DNA of 64,000 bases, taken from Rallus limicola (Eukaryota > Chordata > Aves > Gruiformes > Rallidae). Shown one piece after another: positions 42,901 to 54,900 of this stretch. A program made the translations under genes and the position numbers. The DNA lies in contig JAKCOZ010000005.1 in assembly GCA_022605955.1 (NCBI GenBank), positions 3,940,001-4,004,000 on the forward strand. Direction: 5' to 3'. Below the pieces are notes generated by a model that saw nothing but the letters and a program-made list of their open reading frames with translations, was not told the origin of the DNA and made no database searches. Position 1 is the stretch's first letter; every line of letters begins with the position of its first letter.

Positions 42901-45900
42901 TGGGTCACACTGCTTTCTCTTTAATGAAAGAATCTCAGCAGCCAGAGAATTGCCTACTCTGCTAGGAATGCTGCACACACCGAAGGCTGTCAGAGTTCAG
43001 CAGAACTGCATCAGAAAACCAAGAAGTCCAACACGAATAATTCTCCAAAAGGCAGGATACAGCTCTGGCCATTTTCTCTAACATATTTTCCAAGTGCAGT
43101 ATTTTAGACTTCTCCACATTAATTTTTTCCATGTCCTCCAAGAACTTGAGAGAGATGAAAAGTTCTGAATACAGGCCACGTGAAAGTAAATAGGCAAACA
43201 CCTACACAGAAATTTTTGTCTGGAGTTGACTATGAAAAAATTTAGTCAGGCAAAACAGATGAAAATGAAGAGACACATCCCCTTGTTCTTAAAGAGAACC
43301 AAATCTCCCATTTAAACCTAGATTTAATTTAATTGTCAGCAAAACCAGTCAGATATCTTTAAAGAGCATTCAGGAAAAATAGATTTCAAATAGAGTGTGG
43401 TTTCCCTTCATCATTTCTAATTAGCCATTGCCAGAGCCACTGTCAGTACGTTATGGCTTCATCCCAAACAAATCATTAGAAGGGATGAGTAGAAGCAAAG
43501 ATATGATACTGTATCTGTTGAAAGTCCTTGTTTCTTGCAGAAGTACTAGGAAGCTAATAAAAAAGAAAACACCACACTTGCTTTCTACACAAGAGCATAC
43601 ACTTCTCAGCACCATGAGAAAAGTTTAATTTTTTCTAGGAGTATCCTCCTCTTTCTGCCTTCTCAACTTGTACAGAAACATATGAACCCTTCTTCCTTTT
43701 TCTCTCCCCCTTTTCCCATCAGACTACACAAGTATCTCTCTTGCACATCTGCTCCCATTTTTCTTCCCTCTTTCTGACTTTTCTGCTTTAAGCTGTTGGG
43801 AGTAACCTTCCTTTACAGGTCCAGAAGACAAAAGGACAGCTTCTTCCTCAATATGCATGTAAGATAAAGCCCCTGAAAGCTAGCTGGTTAGCATCATCAT
43901 TAATTTTTAAAAGTAAGTTTGAGGGTATGACTGCATTTCATGAAAAGCATGTGCTTGGGTTCATAGTCTTGCTCAGGCCTTAAGTACACATTTTCAATTC
44001 TTACAGTTATATCCTAAAGGTAGACCTATCCTAGAAATTTTGCATGGCTTTCCTCAGTCCTGGTCAGAGCCAAAGAGCATAGTCTTAGAATGTTGCAATT
44101 CCATTACTTGTTCCAGAAATTCCATCACACCTACAGGATTAAGTTAGCAATTGCAGATTTCTTTGCAGCTTCCAAATCAGATTTGTGTACTGCTTCCAGA
44201 CTCTCAGTAATCATTACCTTTCCGTGTCTCTACAAATCCCAAAAGCATCTCCAACAATTCCCTGAATGGGTATTGCATCATAAATGTGTTAGGTCAACAA
44301 AGCTACATACTAAAGGATAAAATAGTTTCCTTTTCTGAGGCAATAAGGAAAGACAATTGCTTTTCCACACACAAATTCCAAAAAAAACCAGCCATGATAA
44401 TCTTCCACATGGCACAAAACACAAGTCATGCACAGAAGTACTAGACAGAATTGAGCAACCTGACTATGAAGACCTGTTTGAAATGATTTAAACTGTACAG
44501 GGAGTTAAAATGCAGGTCCTCTGCCTCAAATGCACAGGTTACATCCAGAGTCAGAAAGGATTTACTGATACAGATGAGCCCTCCTGGTTTTGTTTATATG
44601 CTGTTTCTTCAATAGTTAGGGCCTCTTAGTAGGTGGAAGGATCAAAGCATGGCTCTATTATGTGCTGAAATATTCTAAAGATAGAGAAATTTGATTTTTT
44701 TTTTTTTGCTTATGAAAAAGGGAAAGGAATATAACAGAATTATATCCCTTTCAGACACCACATCTTCAGTAATAATGATAATAATTAGCATAGTTATTTC
44801 CAGGGCAACTATTTCAAAGGATGCTTCTAATGCCTGATTTCATCAGAATCTCTGAGTCTCCTTCTCCCCTCTCCCCTGCTTCAAATTAACTGCTGCTAGT
44901 ATGGTAGTTGTCAAGTCATGATAGTTAAATCCCTAGAGATAGGGACTGGACAGAATTTATTCAGTGAAGAATTAGGTTGTCTCTTTATTTACTGGATCAT
45001 GCTTAAAAATCATGCCAGCTAGATCTGAGCACTACCAGCTTACAGAACAGTTGCTGATCCTGGCTGCAGCACAGTGTGTAGGCATCTTACTGGGAGATGC
45101 ACACTAGGTTAGGCTGTGACTGTCCTCTGATATTTACAAGCCATTTTGACAATTTTTTACTGTCTTATTTTTTTCAAATTGATTGCAAATCCCAATGCCA
45201 TATTATATTCAACAATAGCAAATTATATTTTCCCTTTAAAACTTTTTTTTTTTAATAAAGGGTTCTTTATACCTTTCTTACTGGATGGAAAGCCGATTGT
45301 TGCAATGTGTTCTCAGGGGAGTGACTGCTGACACTGGCTTCTTCATCTAGAGACTGTGGCAGGGAGGGACTATCACTTTTATCAAGAGGAATTATAGGCT
45401 TGTGGGCATCAAGTTCAGTTGAACTCTCACAGACCTGAAAGTGAAAATTAAGAATTTGTGTTTTCAGAATCTCAAAGAAAAATGGTAACAAATTTTCATC
45501 AACTCACAGCATATACATTATGACAAGACTGGAAAGACCCTGAAACAACAAAGGTGTTCACAGTAACCCTAAGTAGAGAGATAAAATGAATAGAGAAAGA
45601 TTTCTCTCAAACTATAATAAATAAAAAAAACCAACCCAAAAAATTAACCAAGCTGCTGAAATGTAGAGCTACACTAAAAGCCTGCAGTCTGCCCCTACAA
45701 ATAAGTCACTTTGAGACCTATTCAAGGTGAGAATTCCACAGGTTGATACTAAGGGAAGTCCCAGCCACCTTTCTGCTGCAATCCCCACTGTTTAGAATGA
45801 CTTTCAAAGCCACTTTACTGTGCACCTTCTACGCCTTGTAATTTGGATGCTCACCACCAAGTACCATCCCTTTTCCAAAAGCAGAACCTTTTCAGCAGAG

Positions 45901-48900
45901 CAAATGAAGAGAAATTAGCCCTGCTGACAGAACTGTAGCAGAACACCATGTATGAATACTGATGAAAATCTTAATGCACATGATGCAGTAGCAAGAGCAG
46001 TTATTAGTAGAATGGGAAATATTTCTCAGACAGTAAAGACATGGTTTTCACTCTCTTTTAATTAACCATTCAGATTCAAAATGGAATCTCTTTCAAGGAC
46101 TCGGGGCTTAGTTTCCAGTAAAAAGGTGTCCTCCTGTTACCTATTCACAAAAGGAGGAATGATGATACTTTTATTCTCCCAGCTGCTGTTCACCCTGCCT
46201 ATTTAGAGATTCAGATCTTTGGGGTGCAGGTTGTTCATGCAGCTCTTTACAGAAAACTTTGGCCCAATCTGAATAAGGCATGAAGCATCTGCTGAGTACA
46301 TAGAAAAAAACAGAAATTTCAACCAAGTACATGAAACCCCAAAGGTGTCTCCCATTTCTGTGCTTACATTGACTAAAGGCAACAGGAAAGAACCTTTAGA
46401 GAACCTACTTGTACTTCATCTTGGATTTGTTGCTGAACTGGTGCTGGCTGCCTCACGATATAGTTGATTTGGCCAACAATGGTTTGTTGAACATGCTGAG
46501 GTGGCTTGGCTTGGTTCAGTTGCAAGCTGGACTGTCCTTGGGCCTGCAGAAGAAGCTCCAGATCCTTCTTCATCTCCTCCAGTTCAAACTGGTGGTGCAT
46601 TATGTCCAGGCTCTGCTGGATGACTTGTTTGTGGGTGTTGTCGTTCTGACTTGATGGTGGTGATGCTGGTGGCACCTGCTGCTGCGGTGGTGGCTGCTGC
46701 AAGTGGTTAGATTTTATCTTCTGGAGATGACCAAGTTGCACTTGCACAGTTGATGTCTGCAAAGAAGCCTGTGTGCGGAACGGCTGTGGATGGCTTGTGT
46801 GAACTTGCTGAGCTTCATGCGATACAAGAGCATAACCCAGGGGTGCAGTTTGCTGAAGCTGCTGGGAAGGCAAATGCTTTCCCATCCTCACGGATACATT
46901 CTCTGGCTCTGACCTCAACTGCTGTTCCACCACAGACTGTGTTAACTTTGTAGGGTGGGAGACACCCCTTTGCTCTTTGTCATGTTGCTGCATGCTGTAC
47001 TGCAGAGGGAAGTGCTGCTGATGCAGATCAGGAGGTTGTCGAAAATTATGATGGCGGTTTGTGTCTTGGTAAGAAGGCTGAGCTTTATTTGAGTGAGGTA
47101 GGCTGAGGCAGTGAGAGCAACAGGCAGGTGTGGGACACTGAACTGCAGGCGGTAACTGATGTGGTTGGCTATTCATAGGCTCCAGCTGTGAAGCTGATGA
47201 ACGGTGCCCATGATACACAGAGGTGTGTAATCCTTGCACATTTCCACAGAGCAGCACATCTGAGTGAGAACTGTGTTCACCTTCCACAGTGAAACCTCCT
47301 GGAAAAAACAGAAATTTACTCCCTCCTATGTTCTTGACAAATTTACACAATAAAGACGTGTGAATGACAGCCATTTCCTTGTCTTCATTTAAAATGTAAA
47401 AGATTAAAATGCCCTATCCAGGCAGTCCTTCAACATACCTTCAAGACAAATTTTTCAACTTTTTTCAGTGATTTAAAATCCCAGCAAACTTGCTCTGGTG
47501 TCAGTGGAACTCACGGTCAAATTACCAGCACATGCTTTGAAAAACCGACCTCAATTTATTTTAAACTGATGGATACAGCTTATACTTTCGTTTTTTACTA
47601 AAGTGTGAGCACTTCTTTTTATCCATAAGCACAGGCACAAAAGCCTGCTTCCAGGTTGAAAGTGACAGAAATAAAAGAGATTGATGTTATGCAGGCGAGG
47701 GTCGTAAAAGCTAGAAATAGAAGTGACCTATGAACTGATCTTGCCCATGCTTTTAGTCAAGAGAAGATTATTCCCCGTAATACTTTTGATAGTGTTTTGC
47801 CCTATCTAGTTTTAAATATCTTAAAATGGGAAGAGAACCAAACTTTTAGACCATTGATTGGCCCACCAAACTGAATTTACTGTAAAAACCCACTGCAGTT
47901 GAGAAATTTATAGCTGGTGGGAAACAAAGTCACAGTAGGCACATTCATAATATAAATACACTGTAATTATTATACAGTCAATGTGTTAAGGACATCTTTG
48001 TGTCTGTTAATTGTGTCTTAAGCACTGTTCAGGTCCCTCCGCCACTAAGACACTAAAGGATCTGAGGAGCACAGGCATGACTGAGCCCAGCTGCCCCTGG
48101 GTGAGGCAGAGGGACTAGCACAAGTCCCACTGCAGATACTCCATTTCACCCAGGGTACCCCTTACATGACTGCCATAGTCAGTGGTGTATAGAGCTGCAA
48201 CTTGCAGGAGCAGAGCTGACTTTCAAATGCAGTGGGCCAAGTCAAGGCTGTTTGATAGCCAATGATGATATATTTTAAGTCATTTCAGTTAAAAGTTCTT
48301 TGTTTAGCTCTGCACAGTGTTTCCACTAAAGTAACAGTCGCTGTCTCACATTGTGAATTTCTAAGACCATGAAAGATGATATTTAAAGAATGTATTTCTA
48401 AGTAACACTTATAAGAAAGTATTTATATATAACAATGTCTTTTAATAGGTGGATTGATATAACTGGTGGGAAAACCAAGAAAGTTCAGCCACACTAGCTC
48501 TTTTTCAGAACAGAACAAAACGTACAAAGCTGGAAGAAGTCAGAACAAAAAATGAGAGCACTTTCCCTAAAGCACTGTATTGCCTGTCAAGCTTTGGGCA
48601 CCTGACTAGTAAACAACAATGTATTTTTCTTACCCAAATTGGACAGTTGTTTGGTCCAGTAGGAGGGATCCCAAGTAAATTTGATCTTCAGAGGGGGGCC
48701 TACGTCTGTGTTACAATTTGTGTCTAACAAGCGCTGGATCTGAAACACAATCTGGTAATAAATCAAAGGATGATGATTTTATTCACGATTATAAGAAGAC
48801 AAAAAACATTAAATCCTTAAAACAGTTCTCATATCCACTGAACAATTTCAATTTACTGAGAAAATAAGTATTGCTCCTACCAGTTCTTTACTGAAGAGAA

Positions 48901-51900
48901 AAGGGATGCTGTTTTTACTGCACACTGCCCATCTGATGAAGTTCTGCACATGCTCTACCTGTCTGCTTAAAACCACAACACCTTGCAGTTGTTGCTCCAA
49001 CTTCTGCTTCCTTTCACTGGTGATTTTCTGTTTAATAACGTGAAGCAGTAGAAGATTGCTGTCATTCTTCAGACACACATAATGCACACAACCATTGATA
49101 CTACATTATTTCTTTAAACCACCAATAAAAAAAAGAAAGCAAATCTTATTCAACAGGTATGTCTGAATTCAGGAAGAGTAATGACTTCCCCAGGAGCAAC
49201 CAACCTACATCATTCTGGTCTTAGTTTAACAGAATAATGTAACCCAAGAAAGCTGTAAATGTTGGATGTAATTTGCACCGGAACTACTTCATTATCTCTT
49301 AGGATACCCAACAGAAATGATCCAAGGAAAATACAAATTGAGGGGAAGCATGCAGCATTTCCTCAGAATGGTCTTTCAGTCTCCAGCAATTCATGATTTA
49401 GGGACCACAAAAGCACAGGCTATGTTACCACCCTTGGTGCATTTATCTATTAATTAGAATTACTTTTGAACCAATGCACAATATTTTTCAGCAAGGAGTT
49501 ACACACATATTTACCATCTCTGTGAAGAACTATCTGCACTTGTTTGATTTGAACCTGGCACCTCCTGATTTCGTTTGATGCCCCCTACATGCACTTCAAC
49601 AGACCACTGTGCATATACTTCAAGTGTGTGAATATTTCAGTTATGGTTGTCAATAACTCAAACACCAAAACGTTGTCAAAACACATGAAGCGGAATTTAG
49701 TTAATACTTAATAATACTGAAACAAAATCATATTTTTCCCTTTTCTGTAAGGGTACTGAGTAACCGTATTTGGGTCAAACATGTCATTTCATATGTAGCC
49801 AGCAAATGCTGAGAGCCTTCTCTTTCCAATACCTGCTAAAATTACCCAAGAATAACTGTGAAGCGGAAATTCTGATCAGATCTGATAGCAATTTTAGTGC
49901 CTAGCACACTTCAAAATAAAACCATATATTCTTCCACTGGACAAACAAAAATTGAAGAGTGAAAAACTGCAGGCTCTGTTACAGAAAGTAGACTACAGGT
50001 TCATTTTCAAAACAGGGTATTAATTGTGCTGCTAGTGGTCTTCTACAAGTTAAGTATTAAAACCAGAAGCTGGTGTGTTTTGTTAGTACTCAAAAGGTGC
50101 ACATATATTCTCTCTAACCTCACAAGAAACATGGTTAACTCACAATAAGCAAACATTTTGCCACTTCATCCTGAATCTTTGTCAACCATTGATTCCACAT
50201 AAAATTTTGCAGAAAAACAAAGTAAGTATTTAAAAACATAACCAAAGGGCCAATAACTCTCACAATCTATATTCTTTCCATTGCAACTGGGATTAAATTT
50301 AATTTAGTTTAATTTCCCAAGGTATCAAGGAAACTAGCCTTACTTACTTCAAGTTGTTCAAGAAGGATGTTTGTTCGTTTATTGATTTCATTCATCAGAA
50401 CCATCTTGGCCATTTTTATTTGATTTTCCACCTTTTTGTATAAGTGTTTTACTTCAAGCAACCTGTGGGAGAGATACACATGTCCCTGGATGAGCCAACC
50501 ATTATGACATTTATTCAGGGCTTAGTAGTTATTTGTTACAAGAACCAATCTAACAATTGTCAGAGAACTCCAATGAAAGTTGTGCCATTTCCCACAAGTT
50601 ATCCTACATTTCTCTTCAAACACAGTCTCATAAAATGGTTTGGGTTGGCAGGGACCCTTTAAGGTCCTCTAGTTCCTACCCCCATGCAACAAGCAGGGAC
50701 ACCTTCAACCCAATCAGGTTGCTCAGAGCCCTGGTCCAACCTGACCTTGAATGTTTCCAGCAGTGGGGCACCTACCACCTCTCGGTGCAACCCGTTCCAC
50801 TGTTTCACCAACATCTTTTCTTCCTTATATCTAGTCTGAATCTACCCACTTGTAGTTTTAAATCTTTAGTCCTTGTCCTATTGCAACAGGCCCTTCTAAA
50901 ATGTTTGGTCCCATCTTTTTTTATAAGCCCCCTTTAAGTATTGAATAAGGTGTCCCCAGACCCTCATCTTCTTCCTGCTGAACAGCTACAACTGTTCCAG
51001 CCTGTCATCAGAGTAAAGGGGCAGAATCACCTCCCTCAACCTGCTGGCCACACTTCTTTTGCTATGGCCCAGCATACATTTGGCTTTCTGGGTTGTGACT
51101 GCACATTGCTGGTTTATGTCCAGTATTTTGTCCACCAGTCACTGCAGGTCCTTCTCCTCAAGGCTGCTCTCAATCCCCTCATCCCCCAACCTGTCTTGGT
51201 ATCAGGCACAGGACCCTTCACACTTGGCCACATTGACTCTCACAAGGTTCACATGGACCCACTTTTTAAGCTTGTCCAGATCCTGCTACATGGCAACCCA
51301 TCGCTCAGGCATGTCAGCTACACTACTCAGCTTGGTATGATCTGCAAACATGCTAGGGGTGCACTCAATACACAATGCCATTGATGAGAATATTAAGCTG
51401 CACTGGTCCCAGTACGGACCCCTGAGGGACACCACTCATCACTGATCTTCATCTGGACACTGAGCTATTCACCACTACTCTCTGGATGTGACATGCTAAT
51501 GTTGATTGACTGTTGTGGTTTTGTCCCAGCTGAGAGCAGAGCACCACGCAGCCTCTTGTTCTTTAAAAGGGAGTGGAGGGGGGAGGAAGAAGGAAGGGAA
51601 AGAGGGAAAAAAAACCCCAAACCAAACCAAGGAATCGAAACCTTGTGGGTTGGGATAAGGATAGTTTACTAGAATAGCAGAAAAATAGATCTAACAATGA
51701 AAACAGGACTTTATAGCAAAATATATGAAACTGGTGATACACGATGCAGTTTCTCATTGAACCACAGAACTCAGGCCATACAGCCCAGAGCCATCCCAAA
51801 AAAACAGACCATCCCCAAAACCATGAGTCCTGGAGCCACCTGTTCCAACTCCCACCAGCCTCCCCCCCTTTTATGCTGAGCATGACTTAATTGGCATGAA

Positions 51901-54900
51901 ATACCCACTTTGGCCAGTTTGGGTCACCTGTCTTGGCTGTGTCCCCTCCCTTCTCGTTAGTAGGGAAATATGAACAACTGAAAAGTCCTTGATTGCTTGG
52001 CAACAACTAGAAATATCAGGGTGCTATCAGCACTGCTCTCATCCCAACTCCCAAACACGGCATTCCATCCACTATTAGAAAAGAAATTAACTCCATCCTA
52101 GCTGAAACCAGGACTCTCTCTCAAACACCATGCCACAAACAATCTTAAGCTCTTGGTCAATATACACAGAAGCCATATCAAAGAAACCTTTCATTTTACA
52201 CTTGTACTCTTCCAAGGTATTTGAACAGGTTTTATAAATGCAGAGGAGATCCAACAGCTAACAAATACATAAGCAGTAGCCACGATCTAGTTAATATAAC
52301 AAAACCTTTTAATTTATACTAGTCTTGACTGAAATCACAGCTTGTTTTGAGGTTTCTTGAAGAAATAAGGTATTTTTAAAATAGTCTTTATTTCTAATCT
52401 GCTTAAATTCTAGTTCAGAAACAGATTGTACAAAGAAATCTTAACTCTGAAGGCAGATGTCACAGGCCTTATAAGGACTATGGAATCATGTATTACAATG
52501 CCATGACTTGTCAGTAACACTTAAACATGAATTTCTTATTTTTAATCTTCCTGTTATTTCCTACCCTTAAAAAAAATCATCTGTATTTACCTCTGTTAAT
52601 CTACATTTAGTGAAAGTTAAATATTTACTGATCTCCAAATTTCATGGAGAGAGGAAAATAAAAAGTATAGCCATTACCTGTCTTCAATCTGTTTAGCTGA
52701 AACCTGAATCCCATTTTTTTTCTCTTCCACTTTAGTTATGACATTTTCCAGGATAACTCTCTGGTTTTGCAAAGCTTCATCAAGATGCCTGAACCTGTGA
52801 AAGAAGGGGAAATTTGCACACCATCTTGTTTTGGTGGATAAATAAACAACTTTTGTCAGCTGACAAACTTAGGGGACCAGGTGCTTTAATACCTGTCTGG
52901 ACACGGTCCCCTACTTCTTTCCTACTGCAAATGTTCTCCACAACAACTAAACCTTATCACCCCTCATATAGGCAGGCTCACCTCACAAAAAACTGTCCCT
53001 GTGTATAGGCAATTCCCCACACGGCTCTCACACTGTCACAGGCAAGCAGCATGCTTAAGCATTAGCAACTCCAGCCTCATACAGTTGTGATGTCCTTATT
53101 GAAGACAAACAAAAGTATTTGAACCTTGTTAAGTACTAAGTCCAACTTGTGCCTTTGAGCACAGTCACAAGGAACTATATGCTTGCGTACATAATATCAG
53201 GGCAGGCAATACAGTTGGGAAGGTACACACTGATGGGAGCACTGATTGATTCTGTGAGGACAATAAACCATATGTTACACTGCTTGAGCACTGGAACAGG
53301 CTGCCTAGAGAGGTTGTGGAGTCTCCTTCTCTGGAGAGATTCAAAACCCACCTGGACCTGTTCCTGTGTGACCTAATCTAGGTGATCCTGCTCTGGCAGG
53401 GAGGTTAGACTAGATAATCTTTCAAGGTCCCTTCTAACCCCTAGCATTCTGTGATAAGACTACTGATCTAAGATAGCTGTGGCTATTAATTTTAGATTAG
53501 CCTGCCACTCCAATTGACAGGAATTGCAGATGAATAGTGTTAAATCTAAATTAGCTAGCACATTAGGCAGGGTTGTGGTTAAGCAATCAGTGTGTGGTAC
53601 CTGTGTTCCTTATGATCTGTCAAAAGGCAGTTGCGGCACATAAGTGTATCGCAGGTCTCACAAAACAGCTTGAGGGGCTCTGGAGTGTGCACTGGACAAA
53701 ATAAGGAAAAATCTCTTGCTTCATCTCCAGTTGCTGAAGAATACAAAGCAATGCTCTCATTGACAAGAATTACTATTATCTTTAAGAAAAAGAGTTGCCA
53801 AAGCTCTGGCAATTTTATTGAAAGTCTTGATGTTATTTTTAAGAGACCCAGATTCTGGAAATATCCAATTGCATGAATGGGGTTTGTTTATATTTCCTGG
53901 TCTTATGCATCCTACAAACTGAGCACACCAAAGAAGTTCAGAAAGAAGTCATCAAAACAAATTCATATTGTATTCTAAACTCCCATGGGTTTTAAATATC
54001 TCTTATGATTTTGGGCAGCTGCCTTGCTATTTTGGATGCCTTGGTCTGGCAATCCAGTCAACACAACTGCATTGTATAAAGTAAAGTTTAGTATATTTAC
54101 TTTTCTAAGTCAAAGCAGAATCCTTTGTTCTTTAAGCAGTCACATGGGAAACTGCTTTTCAAACTTGTATGTGTTGTAAATGCAGCACACAAACATCAGC
54201 AGCTCAGGGATTTTGATATTAGGTACTAAAACCTGATGCTGAGGTGGGTGTTGTGTTTTGTTTTCCTAAGAGTAATGTGATGAAAGTAAGAATGGACAGT
54301 GGATGCATGAAGTGGAAGTGTTGCTCCTGTGCAAACTATTTTTGCTTTCTTTCCTGGATACAAGAAGATCATTTCAGAAAGAGGGAACACTGTCAATGAA
54401 AGACTAGAAAAAACCCTGCTAAAAACCCCTTCCACTAGAGTCAGACATTCACATGTACCTGCACATTAATACCTAAGGCAGGGAAGGCAAACCTCTTTTC
54501 TTGGATACAAGAAAATGCAGTCTCCAGAGCCTTATTTTATTAACCAGTATAAGGACCAGCCATCATTATTACCACTGAAAAAAAGTGTTTTTTCAAAATC
54601 ATCAAGAAACACAAGCAAAGCTAAGGCACAGTGAGAGATTTATGCAGGTCAGTGTTCAAATATTCTGTCCACAGTACCATCAACATTATTAGCACACAGG
54701 GACAACAAGAAAAGCACATGACTGCATCTTTATAATATTCTTACAAAGACATTATCCATTACTCTTTAAACAACACAAAACATTGTTAGATAACACCTCT
54801 TGATACAAACTTTAAATAAAACAAAAAATGTTCCTTGCTTACATATCATTATTTGCTCATGTAAAATGAGAACAAAATGTTTCCGTTCCCCCACACCAAA

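Larger units (their letters stand above)
35613..45272 (-). other. TRIM66: Largest TRIM66 intron (9.7 kb), between visible exons 9 and 10
   Basis: Mostly AT-rich unique-looking sequence. It holds a G-rich run (39700-39720), a GAA tract (38078-38096), a short CA tract (42056-42069) and a CpG-poor AT-rich block with several homeobox-type TAATTA/ATTAAT cores at 38300-38830. None of its open frames looks like a protein family. Confidence 0.8.
50463..52677 (-). other. TRIM66: TRIM66 intron between visible exons 4 and 5
   Basis: A 2.2 kb intron, mostly made of repeats: a minus-strand CR1 (50624-51496) directly followed by a minus-strand LTR (51511-52116). About 560 bp of unique AT-rich sequence remain towards exon 4. 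Confidence 0.9.

Noticed and set aside
46409..46654. Leucine-rich 81-codon plus-strand frame
   Set aside because: It is the antisense shadow of the TRIM66 Gln/Leu-rich exon (CAG codons read as CTG), with no independent support.
50557..51384. Two plus-strand frames of 126 and 147 codons
   Set aside because: They lie on the antisense strand of a CR1 element and are by-products of it.
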